Source of the DNA: Imbricaverruca yamaguchii
Taxonomy: Eukaryota; Arthropoda; Thecostraca; Neoverrucidae
Length of the DNA stretch: 64,000 nucleotides
Direction: 5' to 3'
Assembly: GCA_034440575.1 (NCBI GenBank)
Contig: JAOTOL010001343.1
Location: 124,001-188,000, forward strand
Shown: positions 44,301 through 56,300 of the stretch, in pieces
Numbering within the stretch: position 1 is the first letter of the stretch
How the letters are laid out: each line of letters opens with the position of its first letter
Notes under the pieces: model-generated
The model's database searches: none
Seen by the model: the letters and a program-made list of their open reading frames with translations, nothing else
What the model was told of the DNA's origin: nothing
Program-made: the position numbers and the translations under genes

Positions 44301-47300
44301 GTTTTTCTTGCTTTAAACAACGTGCCGTTCATTTTTAAGCAGGTACACAAGAAATGGCGTATATCGGCCGGTAAAATCGGGAGTTATCTACGAAAAACAG
44401 GATGGGTGGACGGATTTCGCCCCCCCCCCTCCAGGGTGCGTGTTAAACACAAACGGACGGGATGTATTAAATACTGGATCTTGGCCAGTCCAACTCAGCA
44501 CGCACCTTGGTCAGGATGCAATTGTTGCGACATAACCTAATGGCAATTAATTGGGACAGTGCAGCGCAAACCTTACAATGCCTTGATGAATGCCTGCATG
44601 AGCTGTATCTCGCGTGTTATACTGTGGCCTATCCTTTTTTGTTCCTCTAATGGGGGTCGGTTTTCCCCCTTTACGGGGGGGAACCCCAAAACCAACTTTT
44701 TCCCTGAATGGGCGCCTAGATCCCTGTAGTGTCTATGTTTTTCGTTAGGTGTGAGATGTCGAAACGAGCACAGTAGATGTCGAAATTTGTCATGAAATTT
44801 GTATCATTCCAGGTGCCTTTGATGTTTTTCAGACTTAAATTTGAGCCAATTTGTACCCTCAGGATTTCTTTGGTATTCAAATATTAGGAAGAGCTATATT
44901 TGGGATAGCGAGACGAAAAATAATATATACCCTGGTGATGTTCGCATTATGAATAATCCATTTACCTGAAATTGCATTGCCGAATATTCATGTATCACCA
45001 CCCATTATCAAGAGATTTGCTGCTTAACAAATGAGGTAATGTTAGAAAGGAGACAAGCCCTAATCACGCGTCAAGGCAGCCCGGATGTCTATACCTTTGT
45101 CCGCGCAGGATGTGGAATGGGCGTTCAGAAAGTGGTAAACTCCACCCCATTTTGCGAATAATTTAACCTGTGTAGTGTGCACCACTGATCTCCCACAACA
45201 TGGTCAAGATCTCCTGCAACGTAGACAGCATCTCACCTGTGGTGTAGCCTGAATCTCAACTTTGATCCTGTAGTGTGGTCTGGATCTCAAACATGCTCCT
45301 ATGGCCGAGCCTCACTTCTGCGGCTGTGGTTTGGCCTGGAACCTACCTTTGCTCCTGTAGTGTAGCCTGGATCCGATCTTTGTTCGTATAGTACGGCATG
45401 AATATTACCTTTGTTCCCGCAGGACTGTTTGGATCATGTCTTTGTTCCTGTAGCATGGTCTGCATCTTACCTTTGTTCCTGTAGTGTAGCCTGGATCTCA
45501 ACTTCGATCCCGCAGTGCGGTCTGGACCTCAAACATGTTTATATGGCAGGGCCTCATCTCTATGACTGTGGTCTGGCCTTGAACTCACCTCTGTTCCTGT
45601 AGTGTAGCCTGGATTCAACCTTTTTTCGTGTAGTACAGCATGAATATAACCTTTGTTCCCGCAGGATTGTCTGGATCATGCCTTTGTTCCTGTAGCATGG
45701 CCTGTATCTGACCTTCGTCCCTGTAGCATGGCCTGGATCTTACCTTTGCTCCTGTAGTGTGGCCTGGATCTCAGCCAGCCGTACCAGGGAGCGGGCCATC
45801 TTCAGGTCGGTGGCGGCTTTGGTCATCAATAGGCTGGCAACGTGGCACGCCTCCTCGCTGGTTCGATTTGCCTGCCGGTAGGTGCCGGATGGAATCACAC
45901 AACGCGCCAACGATACGAGGCGCACGGAACACCTACTACTTAGTGGTGGGTGATGAGCGCCTCACTCCTCCAACACGAAACATTGCACACAGTTGTGCGC
46001 TAAGCGTTCATGGACGCGCTGTCAGTTATTCTCGACTTGAGAATGTTGTTAACTGATCATGCAAACGTTCTTACCACTGATAGCAGGTTTAATTGCTCAA
46101 GATTCTTCACTTTCTACACCATATTTCTCCGGATCCCAAGAGCGCAGTTAAATGTTATTAACTTTTCTACTCCATATTTCGCAAAATCCCAAGGCGGCAA
46201 TTGCGTGTCATCAACTCCTATTGAAGCGGTATATTCAGACGTTAATATGTACATAGCACGCATCTCCAGCATCATATCAGTACCTCGAGGATCCGACACA
46301 CTTACGGCGCGAGGCAGACGAAGTGGCTTGGTTTCTCTAGACTTTCCCAGGCTCTTAGCGAGCCAAAAACGCCAGGTGGCACAATACCCATCTGACCCGA
46401 CTTTACCAAATGCACATCCATAGACGTATGTTAAATTACCTGTGGCAGGTGGTTCGCTTGCGGGGAGGGGTGGGGGTCCACAGTGCCCCAAGCTGGCTAC
46501 AGGCTTGGTTATCGCAAGTCTTTCTCTAGCAAAAATCGTGGGTAGTTCTGTACAATAGTCTGCAAAAGGTGCCCTATCATGCACCCAGTGTCCCTTTCCG
46601 GGGTTGATACTGCCCTTTGACGAAGTGTCCCACGGCGAAAATCTAATTAAGAATGTACTGTCATGTGACCAATGTTACATCCATTCGAAGTTAGATTTTG
46701 CGCTCCTCCCCCCCCCCGTTCCTACACCCTGCGATGAGGGGAAACCGCGGCTCTGCTGCGATGTGAAGTTACTGCCTTGGCTGCTCTGATGCATGGTAGA
46801 GCTGCCTGATGAGAGCAACCGAAACGGCGCAAAGCTCTCTGCTGATGTGATAAATCCACCGCGTAATGCAATGAATTGTACAATGTGAGTGCAGAAATAC
46901 ATCCTAAATTATCTAAACAGGGCGAATTTTTCCACTCTTACACATCTCTGCTGACTGTGTCAGTCCAAATGTGAAACCATCACTTGCGCATTTCTGAAAG
47001 CGTGAAGCCAACTCACTGAATACAATGTAATGATTTTTTTTAACAAGCCCAATTGCAAAAATTCACTGGGCAACAGTGTAACAACAGCCACCGACATTTG
47101 CCAACAAACCAAACATTAAACTGGTCTTCAGAAAGTTCTAATTTTAACATGCGGATGATAACATGGATGACCGAAAATTCCAGGACTTCGGTACCTCACG
47201 GAACATGTTTTGCGCATTGTTGGCTCCAACACAATTCCACACATGTAATTAGGAAAACCCTCCCCCAGAACATTCCTAGATTCAGCCACAGTCCTGACGT

Positions 47301-50300
47301 GATGGGGAGAGAGAGGAGATTTGCGCTGGTTGGTTGGTTATTTGGGCTTAGGGGCGCATCGACTGCTTCGGTCATACAGCGCCCATCTCCACTGCGCTGC
47401 AGAGTGCTGGTACGACTAGGAGCTCGACACGACACGACACGTCACGTCACGTCACAACACACGGCGGCAGTGCCGCTGTCTCGAGGAGACCGGCCGCCGC
47501 GGCCGTGCCGTGCCGTACCTGCTTCTCCATGACGGTGGCGGGCCACTGGACAACGTGCTGGATCAGGTCCTCGCGGTAGTACTGAGCGTGGGAGGCGGTC
47601 AGCTGGGGCACGGTCGGCCGCAGCGCCGCCAGGCTCGTCTGTTGTAGGCTGCTGATGCTGCTGCACGGACTCGCCACTGCCAGCACACACGGCCGACGTC
47701 AATGTCGGGGCTCATCACTACCGACACACACGGTTCAGGCCACTGCGGGGCTCATCACTGTAGACACACACGACCCAGGTCACTGCCGGGCTCATCACTG
47801 TACACACACGACCCAGGCCACTGTGGGGCTCATCACTGTAGACACACACGACCCAGGTCACTGCGGGGGTCATCACTGTACACACACACGATCCAGGCCA
47901 CTGCGGGGGACATCACTGTAGACACACACGGTTCAGACCACTGCGGGGACATCACTGTAGACACACACGACCCAGGCCACTGCGGGGGACATCACTGTAG
48001 ACACACACGACCCAGGCCACTGCGGGGGACATCACTGTAGACACACACGACCCAGGCCACTGCGGGGGACATCACTGTAGACACACACGACCCAGGCCAC
48101 TGCGGGGCTCATCACTGTCGACACACACGACCCAGGCCACTGCGGGGCTCATCACTGTAGACACACACGACCCAGGCCACTGCGGGGCTCATCACTGTAC
48201 ACACACGACCCAGGCCACTGCGGGGCTCATCACTGTAGACACACACGACCCAGGCCACTGCGGGGCTCATCACTGTAGACACACACGACCCAGGCCACTG
48301 CGGGCTCATCACTGTAGACACACACGACCGAGGGCTCATCACTGTAGACACACACGGCTCGGGCCACTGCCGGACTCATCACTGTAGAGACACACGACCC
48401 AGGCCACTGCCGGGCTCATCACTGTAGACACACACGACCCAGGCCACTGCGGGGCTATCACTCATCCTACACACACGGCGCCAGCCACTGCGGGGCTCAT
48501 CACTGTCGACACACACGGCTCGGGCCACTGCCGGACTCATCACTGTAGAGACACACGACCCAGGCCACTGCCGGGCTCATCACTGTAGATCACACAACAC
48601 GACCCAGGCCACTGCGGGGCTCATCACTGTACACACACGACCCAGGCCACTGCCGGGCTCATCACTGTAGACACACACGACCCAGGCCACTATGGGGCTC
48701 ATCACTGTAGACACACACGACCCAGGCCACTATGGGGCTCATCACTGTAGACACACACGACCCAGGCCACTGCGGGGCTCATCACACACGGCTCAGGCCA
48801 CTGGACTCATCACTGTCGACACACACGACCCAGGCCTGGGCTCATCACTGTAGACACACACGACCCAGGCCACTGCGGGGCTCATCACTGTAGACACACG
48901 ACCCATTGGCCACTATGGGGCTCATCACTGTAGACACACACGACCCAGGCCACTGCTGGGGGCTCATCACTGTAGACACACACGACCCAGGCCACTGCGG
49001 GGCTCATCACTGTAGACACACACGACCCAGGCCACTGCGGGCTCATCACTGTAGACACACGACCCAGGCCACTGTGGGGCTCATCACTGTAGACACACAC
49101 GACCCAGGCATGGGGCCACTGCGGGGGTCATCACTGTAGACACACACGACCCAGGCCACTGCGGGGTCATCACTGTAGACACACACGACCCAGGCCACTG
49201 CGGGGCTCATCACTGTAGACACACGACCCAGGCCACTGCGGGGTCATCACTGTAGACACACACGACCCAGGCCACTGGGGGCTCATCACTGTAGACACAC
49301 ACGACCCAGGCCACTTTGTCATCACTGTAGACACACGACCCAGGCCACTGTGGGGCTCATCACTGTAGACACACACGACCCAGGCCACTGCCGGGGACAT
49401 CACTGTAGACACACACGACCCAGGCCACTGCGGGGGACTCATCACTGTAGACACACACGACCCAGGCCACTGCGGGGGACATCACTGTAGACACACACGA
49501 CCCAGGCCACTGCGGGGGACATCACTGTAGACACACACGACCCAGGCCACTGCGGGGGACATCACTGTACTGACACACACGACCCAGGCCACTGCGGGGT
49601 CATCACTGTAGACACACACGACCCAGGCCACTGCGGGGCTCATCACTGTAGACACACACGACCCAGGCCACTGCGGGGACCATACTTGCGGGGCATCACT
49701 GTAGACACACACGACCCAGGCCACTGCGGGGCTCATCACTGTAGACACACACGACCCAGGCCACTGTACTATGGGGCTCATCACTGTAGACACACACGAC
49801 CCAGGCCACTACGGGGACATCACTGTAGACACACACGACCCAGGCCACTGCGGGGTCATCACTGTAGACACACACGACCCAGGCCACTGCGGGGCTCATC
49901 ACTGTAGACACACACGACCCAGGCCACTATGGGGCTCATCACTGTAGACACACACGACCCAGGCCACTGCGGGGCTCATCACTGTAGACACACACGACCC
50001 AGGCCACTGCGGGGCTCATCACTGTAGACACACACGACCCAGGCCACTGCGGGGCTCATCACTGTAGACACACACGACCCAGGCCACTGCGGGGCTCATC
50101 ACTGTAGACACACACGACCCAGGCCACTGCGGGGCTCATCACTGTACACACACGACCAACACTGCGGGTACACGACCCAGGCCACTGCGGGGCTCATCAC
50201 TGTAGACACACACGGCTCGGGCCACTGCCGGACTCGTCACTGTAGACACACACGACCCAGGCCACTGCGGGGCTCATCACTGTAGACACACACGACCCAG

Positions 50301-53300
50301 GCCACTGCGGGGCTCATCACTCTCCACACACACGGTTCAGACCACTGCGGGGCTCATCACTGTAGACACACACGACCCAGGCCACTGCGGGGCTCATCAC
50401 TGTAGACACACACGACCCAGGCCACTGTGGGGCTCATCACTGTAGACACACACGACCCAGGCCACTGCGGGGCTCATCACTGTAGACACACACGATCCAG
50501 GCCACTGCGGGGCTCATCACTGTAGACACACACGACCCAGGCCACTGCGGGGCTCATCACTGTAGACACACACGACCCAGGCCACTGCGGGGCTCATCAC
50601 TGTCGACACACACATGGCTGAGTTCACCACTGTCCACATATACAGCTGGGGTCGCCGCCGACGGGCCACAGTCGGGTGTGCCCGCTGCCCCGTCGTAAAC
50701 CGTGTCCAGCGCGGCGACTGGCACCCGCTGTCACATATGTTCGGCGGCGACCCCAGCACCTCGGCCAGTGCCATTGGGAGGTTAGCTCGTCACTCACGGT
50801 AGGTTACTGGGAAGGGTAGCCCGGCACTCGTCGGATTCGGTTGTGGGAGTGGGAGTGGGAGCCTGGCGCTCACATTTAGTTGTGCTGGACGGTGATTCTG
50901 GTGTGGAACATACCATGGATTGGACTGCCCTCACTAGAGGATCTGGATCGGGGAGCATGGGTCCAAGCCCCGCCCCCCCCCCCCCTCCAGACCAAACAGA
51001 CCGATTCCTTCCCAGCGATTGTACTACAATGATTGTCTTGAATTCCAAAAACGCTATTAGAAATAAAAAAAAACTTCTAAACGGACCCACCGCCTGTTAG
51101 CTGATGAAATCGGAAGTTATCGAAATCGGAGAAAGAAATGGAATTGCCCCTCCTCAACCGATCAAAAGCTAGCCTTCTCGATTCGCCAGCGACTGCCTGT
51201 ACAGATTCCGGATTGAACCAGATTTGGATTAGACTGGATGTAATTTTGTAGAGAAGTACGTTCGGATTTACACTGGATTCGAGGTAAATCTTGGGGTTAT
51301 CTTGCTTCCCTCCTTCCTACAGCACATCAGATGTTCCGAAATTGATTGAATTCGCCTCTCATTCTGGTTGTTGGCGGATTTAGATTGGACACGAATTATC
51401 CTTGACGAATCCACTTTGGATTGCAACAAAGAGATTCGGTCGATATCCTACTCCCACACGGTAATCGTTTGTTATTTGGGCTTTAGGGCGCATCGACCAT
51501 GCTGAACATGCACTCCAGGACGGCCAAGGAACAGGCGGGTCGGCGCCGACGGTCAGCGCGGTACTCACGGTCGGGCATGGTACTGGCGGATCGGTACTCC
51601 CGGATGGCCCGGTACCGACGGTCGGCCATGGGACGGCCGGGCCGGTACCGACGGTCGGCCCAGTACTCACGGTCGGCCATGGGACGGGCGGGCCGTACAG
51701 GCGCCGCCACGGCGGCCATGGGACGGGCGGGCCGTACTCACGGGGGGCGGTACGACGGTCGGCCATGGGACGGCCGGGCCGGTACCGACGGTCGGCCCAG
51801 TACTCACGGTCGGCCATGGGACGGGCGGGCCGGTACTCACGGGCGGGCCGGTACCGACGGTCGGCCATGGGACGGCCGGGCCGGTACCGACGGTCGGCCA
51901 TGGGACGGCCGGGCCGGTACCGACGGTCGGCCCAGTACTCACGGTCGGCCATGGGACGGGACGGCCGGCACGGTCGGCATGGACGGGCGGGCCGGTACCG
52001 ACGGTCGGCCATGGGACGGCCGGGCCGGTACCGACGGTCGGCCCAGTACTCACGGTCGGCCATGGGACGGGCGGGCCGGTACCGACGGTCGGCGCGGTAC
52101 TCCCGGACGGCCATGGTACGGTCGGCCCGGTACCGACGGTCGGCGCGGTACTCACGGTCGGCGCGCCGGTCGGGCGTGTCCTGCGGCTCGGACAGTGTCG
52201 GCGTGGGCGGGCCGCGCTGCTCGGCCGGCGGCGTGTCGCCGTCCGGCACCGACTCCAGCAGGCGTGGCAGTGCCGCTGACAGGCTGACGGCCGTCAGGCT
52301 GGAGAGGCGCGGCGCCGCCGCCTCCGACAGGCTGCCGCCGCACGCCGCCTCCTCGGTGGGTGTGCTGTCCCCGGACGAGATCTCCATGTCCTGCTGCGGA
52401 GCGCGGCGCAGCATAGTTAGCCGTCCAACAGGACAGGATCCACCCATCCCGTCCGTCACTGGACAGTTGGCTACTGGTTTTACGACACATCGATCGTTGA
52501 GTCATGTAGCGCCCCTAATCTCTCACGCCGATTGGTCGCGGGCGAAGAGTAGCGACAGGTGAGACTCGAACCCACAACCTTTCGATTATGAGACGGGCAA
52601 CTTACACTTAGGCTATTCGTCCCCAGTCACTGGACAGGAGGGGTGGTCAGTCATTGGACAGGAAGGACCCTCGCCCGCTGGACATGAATAGTGGGTCGTT
52701 AGTCAATGGATATCAGGAGCTGTTAGCGGCCCGATACGAGTGGCCGTCGGTCACTGGACAGTTAGGGCTGTTTGAGACCGGACAGGATAGACCGTCAGCC
52801 ACAGGCCATGAGTGACCGTCACCCACAGGACAAGAGGGACCCTCAGTTACAGGCAAGGTTAGACTTATGATCCTGGATGTGGAGAAGAAAACTGAAAGAT
52901 AATCGAACATGGAGAGGATATCCGTCTTCAAATATCTGATGCCAAAATCTTAGTTTGTACTTTCAAGTGAATCTTGAGCACTTTATCACAGAGCAGTTCA
53001 ATGTCAACAGCAACACACAACCTCCAAATAAAAATAATCCTGGTCGCAGTACGGAAGGCACACTCAGCCGCAGGCCAGGAGGCACCTTCAGACACTAAGT
53101 AAGACTGTTAGCAACTGGACACGAGGGACCGTCAGCCGCGTGAATGTAGGGATCCTGAAACGACATTGAACAGACAAACCACCAGCCATCGACCAACCAA
53201 GTACCTACGTGTATGTTTGTTCGCGTTCAATATTTGTATCTGAAATTGCGGATTTATGTCTATATTCATGTATGTCTTGCCTCATACAGACGGCACTTGG

Positions 53301-56300
53301 TGCCAAGGATTAGTACGCACGTGTGCACGTGGTATTCACTCACCCTGGACACCAACAACCAGCCAAGGACACCGAAAGCGTCAGCATCGAGACGCGTCAG
53401 CGCGGCACGACAGCCGGGAGCCAATGCAAAATCCGGGGTCGTCCGGTGCGGCGGGCAGACGACCGCTGTTTACTCCGCTCACGGCGCACCAGCACCGGCA
53501 CGGCCACCCACACACCACCGAATACATTGCGGCCCACTGGACGGTGCCGCGCCACAACTGGCCCACCTCACGCCGCGACAAGCGGCGCGGGACAGGGGCG
53601 GCACGTCACTGACCGTGCACCCCGAGTCACTGACGGTGTACCGGAGCAGCGCAGAGGTGACGCTCAGCGAGACACGCCCGGCCGCCGCGGGGGCGGGTGG
53701 CACGGCCAATATTGGACGCTGCGGCCGTGGACGAGCCAACTTGCGGGGGCCGGCTGTGGCCAGACTGTCAGTCTGCTTGTGAGTGGGAAGTGCTCGGTCA
53801 CGTTTTGGTCTACTTTTGATTCCAAGCGCATGTGCTACGTCCGACGCTGCGACCTACCCAGTTCGTGATTTTGCATTTGTCCTCAAATTGACGATGGACT
53901 GTACACCCATGGGTGTGTCGTGGGATACCCGTATCGTGGTACGTGACCATGCAAACAGCAGGACGGGCAGTCGACGCAGGAGCAGGGTCGGCAGGAGTAG
54001 GAGAGGACTCACGGATCGGCCGCGACGTTGGCGCCGGTACCAGCGCGAGCGGCGGCCCCGGGGCGGCCACCTCGGCCTCTGGAACTGGACACATCACGCG
54101 GCTCAGACGACTGGACACATCACATAGATAGCTCGGACAACTGGGCACATCACAGATAGTTCGGGGGATTCGACGCATCACATAAACAGCTCAGACGACG
54201 GGACACATCACATAGACAACTCAGACGACTGGACATACCAGACAGTTCAGACGACTAGACACATCTGAGACATCACATAGATAGCTCAGACGACTGGACA
54301 CATTACACAGATAGCTCGGACGACTGGACACATCGCATATATAGCTCATACGACTGGACACATCACAGATAGCTCAGACGACAGGACACATCACATAGGT
54401 CAGATGACTGGACATTCACATAGTTTAGGCGACTGGGCACGCCACACAGTTCAGACTGGGTACACCACATGGCCCAGGTGACTGGGCATACCGCACAGCG
54501 CAGACTGCGTGCACCACATAGCTCAAATGACTGTATACACCACACGACTCACACAACCGGGTACACCACGCAATTCAGACGACCGGACACATCGCATTCT
54601 TCAGACAGCTGAATACACCACACGGCTCACACGATTGGGTATACGACACAGCTCAGATGACTGGACACACCACGTGACTTAGGCGACTCGACACACCTCA
54701 CGGCCGAGACGACCGGACACGCCGCGCTACGGCCCGATTGGAGGTGAAGCGCTCCACAGACGGAGGTCCGAGCGGCGGACAGGACCGGGACACGTCATCA
54801 CAGCGGTCGCCTGCAGCCACACGCAGTGGCGACATGTACACCGAGACAGGTTGGTTGGTTGATTATTGGTTTTACGACACATCGACCGTTGAGACATGTA
54901 GCGTCGCCAATCTCTCACGCCGATTGGTCGCGGGCGGAGAGTAGCGACAGGTGAGACTCGAACTCACAACCTTTCGATTGTGAGACGAGCAACTTACACC
55001 TAGGCTACTCGTCCCCTACACCGAGACAGGAATGCGTGTCTGGATCAGAGGTGCATAGAACGGCAGGATACACCGACACGCCCACGTCTACCCCGGATCC
55101 GGTTGGTTACTGGCCTGGCGACGTACCGACGGGTTGGTCATGCAGCGTACCCAATCTCTCACGCGAATTGGTGGGGGATGAAGTGAGGTGGAAGGTGGGA
55201 CTCGGCGGTGGTGGCTATTGGTTTTACGACGCCCCGGCCGTGGGGTCATGTAGCGTCGCCCATCTCCCACGCCGATTGGTTGCGGGCGAAGAATAGCGAC
55301 AAGCGAGACACGAACCCACAATCTTTCGATTGTGAGACGGGCAACTTACCCCTAGACTACTCGTCCCCCAAGGTGGGACTCGAACGCACAACCTTTCGGT
55401 TTGGACACGGGCATTCCATACACAGACTACTTCATCCCTGTGTCATGAATCCAAATTCACAAGTCAATGGGTGAAAGTAGCTAAACAAGGTCAGTTCCAG
55501 CGAGAAAAAAAAACGTTTGTTTTCTGCTTACATCAGCAGCATTTTGGAGTGTGTAGCTCTTTGGCATTGGACATGTAGATGGCCATATTTTTCAAATGAA
55601 TTTTGGGACAAAATTGTAAATGACAGCGAGTGAAGCTTACCATCTGATTTCAAGCTTCAGTTCTTGCATACCAAGAAGCAAGCTTTTATATTGCCCCATT
55701 CTGGCAGCAATATTTGCATATCATCAGTGCTAAGATCAGCATTTGCAAACGAAAGACAACGTGGATACAGCCGTTCAGTATTTAAATTTTTTTAATTTTT
55801 TTTAATCCGAGTTGTTCTTGGGGTGGCTTGAGGAACCAGGGTTCTATTGCTAAGCAGAGCTTGTTGCGTGAACCCTGGCCCCACCACCCGATCCATGAAC
55901 TCCAGTTCAACGGCAGAATTTAGACCGAAAGTTTAACGTGCCGCCAATGCACCGACACGGCCGCCCGGTAGCTTGTCCCCGGCCTTATCGAGCCAGCTGC
56001 CAACTGACACTCCCGGCCGGGGGCTAAATGCGAGCGCGCGAAGCGACTCGAACCCTGTGTTGCCAGGACAGGGGAGACCAGTGCAGGCCAGCGCTCTAAC
56101 CAACCGAGCTACCGGAGCGGCAAAGGCTCACGGAACAAAAGTATATGCGGGGAAGGCTCACGGAACTACTGGTAATCGACATCGCTATATTCTTTTCCTC
56201 CATTATTCAGCTGCTGGTTAACTCTTGCTGGCTCATTCAAAATATTAATAAAAATATCACGAAGCAAGTAAAATCCGGAAATTGGGGAACATGACAACCA

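Noticed and set aside
51499..52562. Two 260-aa Gly/Arg-rich plus-strand frames
   Set aside because: Repeat-derived: 51- and 33-bp units keep all frames open; the WAC strand has the supported exon.
54851..55016. Functional tRNA-Val gene
   Set aside because: Head resembles a tRNA but the anticodon stem is poor and it is fused to a SINE body with target-site duplications.
56044..56120. Functional tRNA gene on the minus strand
   Set aside because: Box A and B are present, but extra sequence before box B and lack of arm pairing indicate a SINE head.
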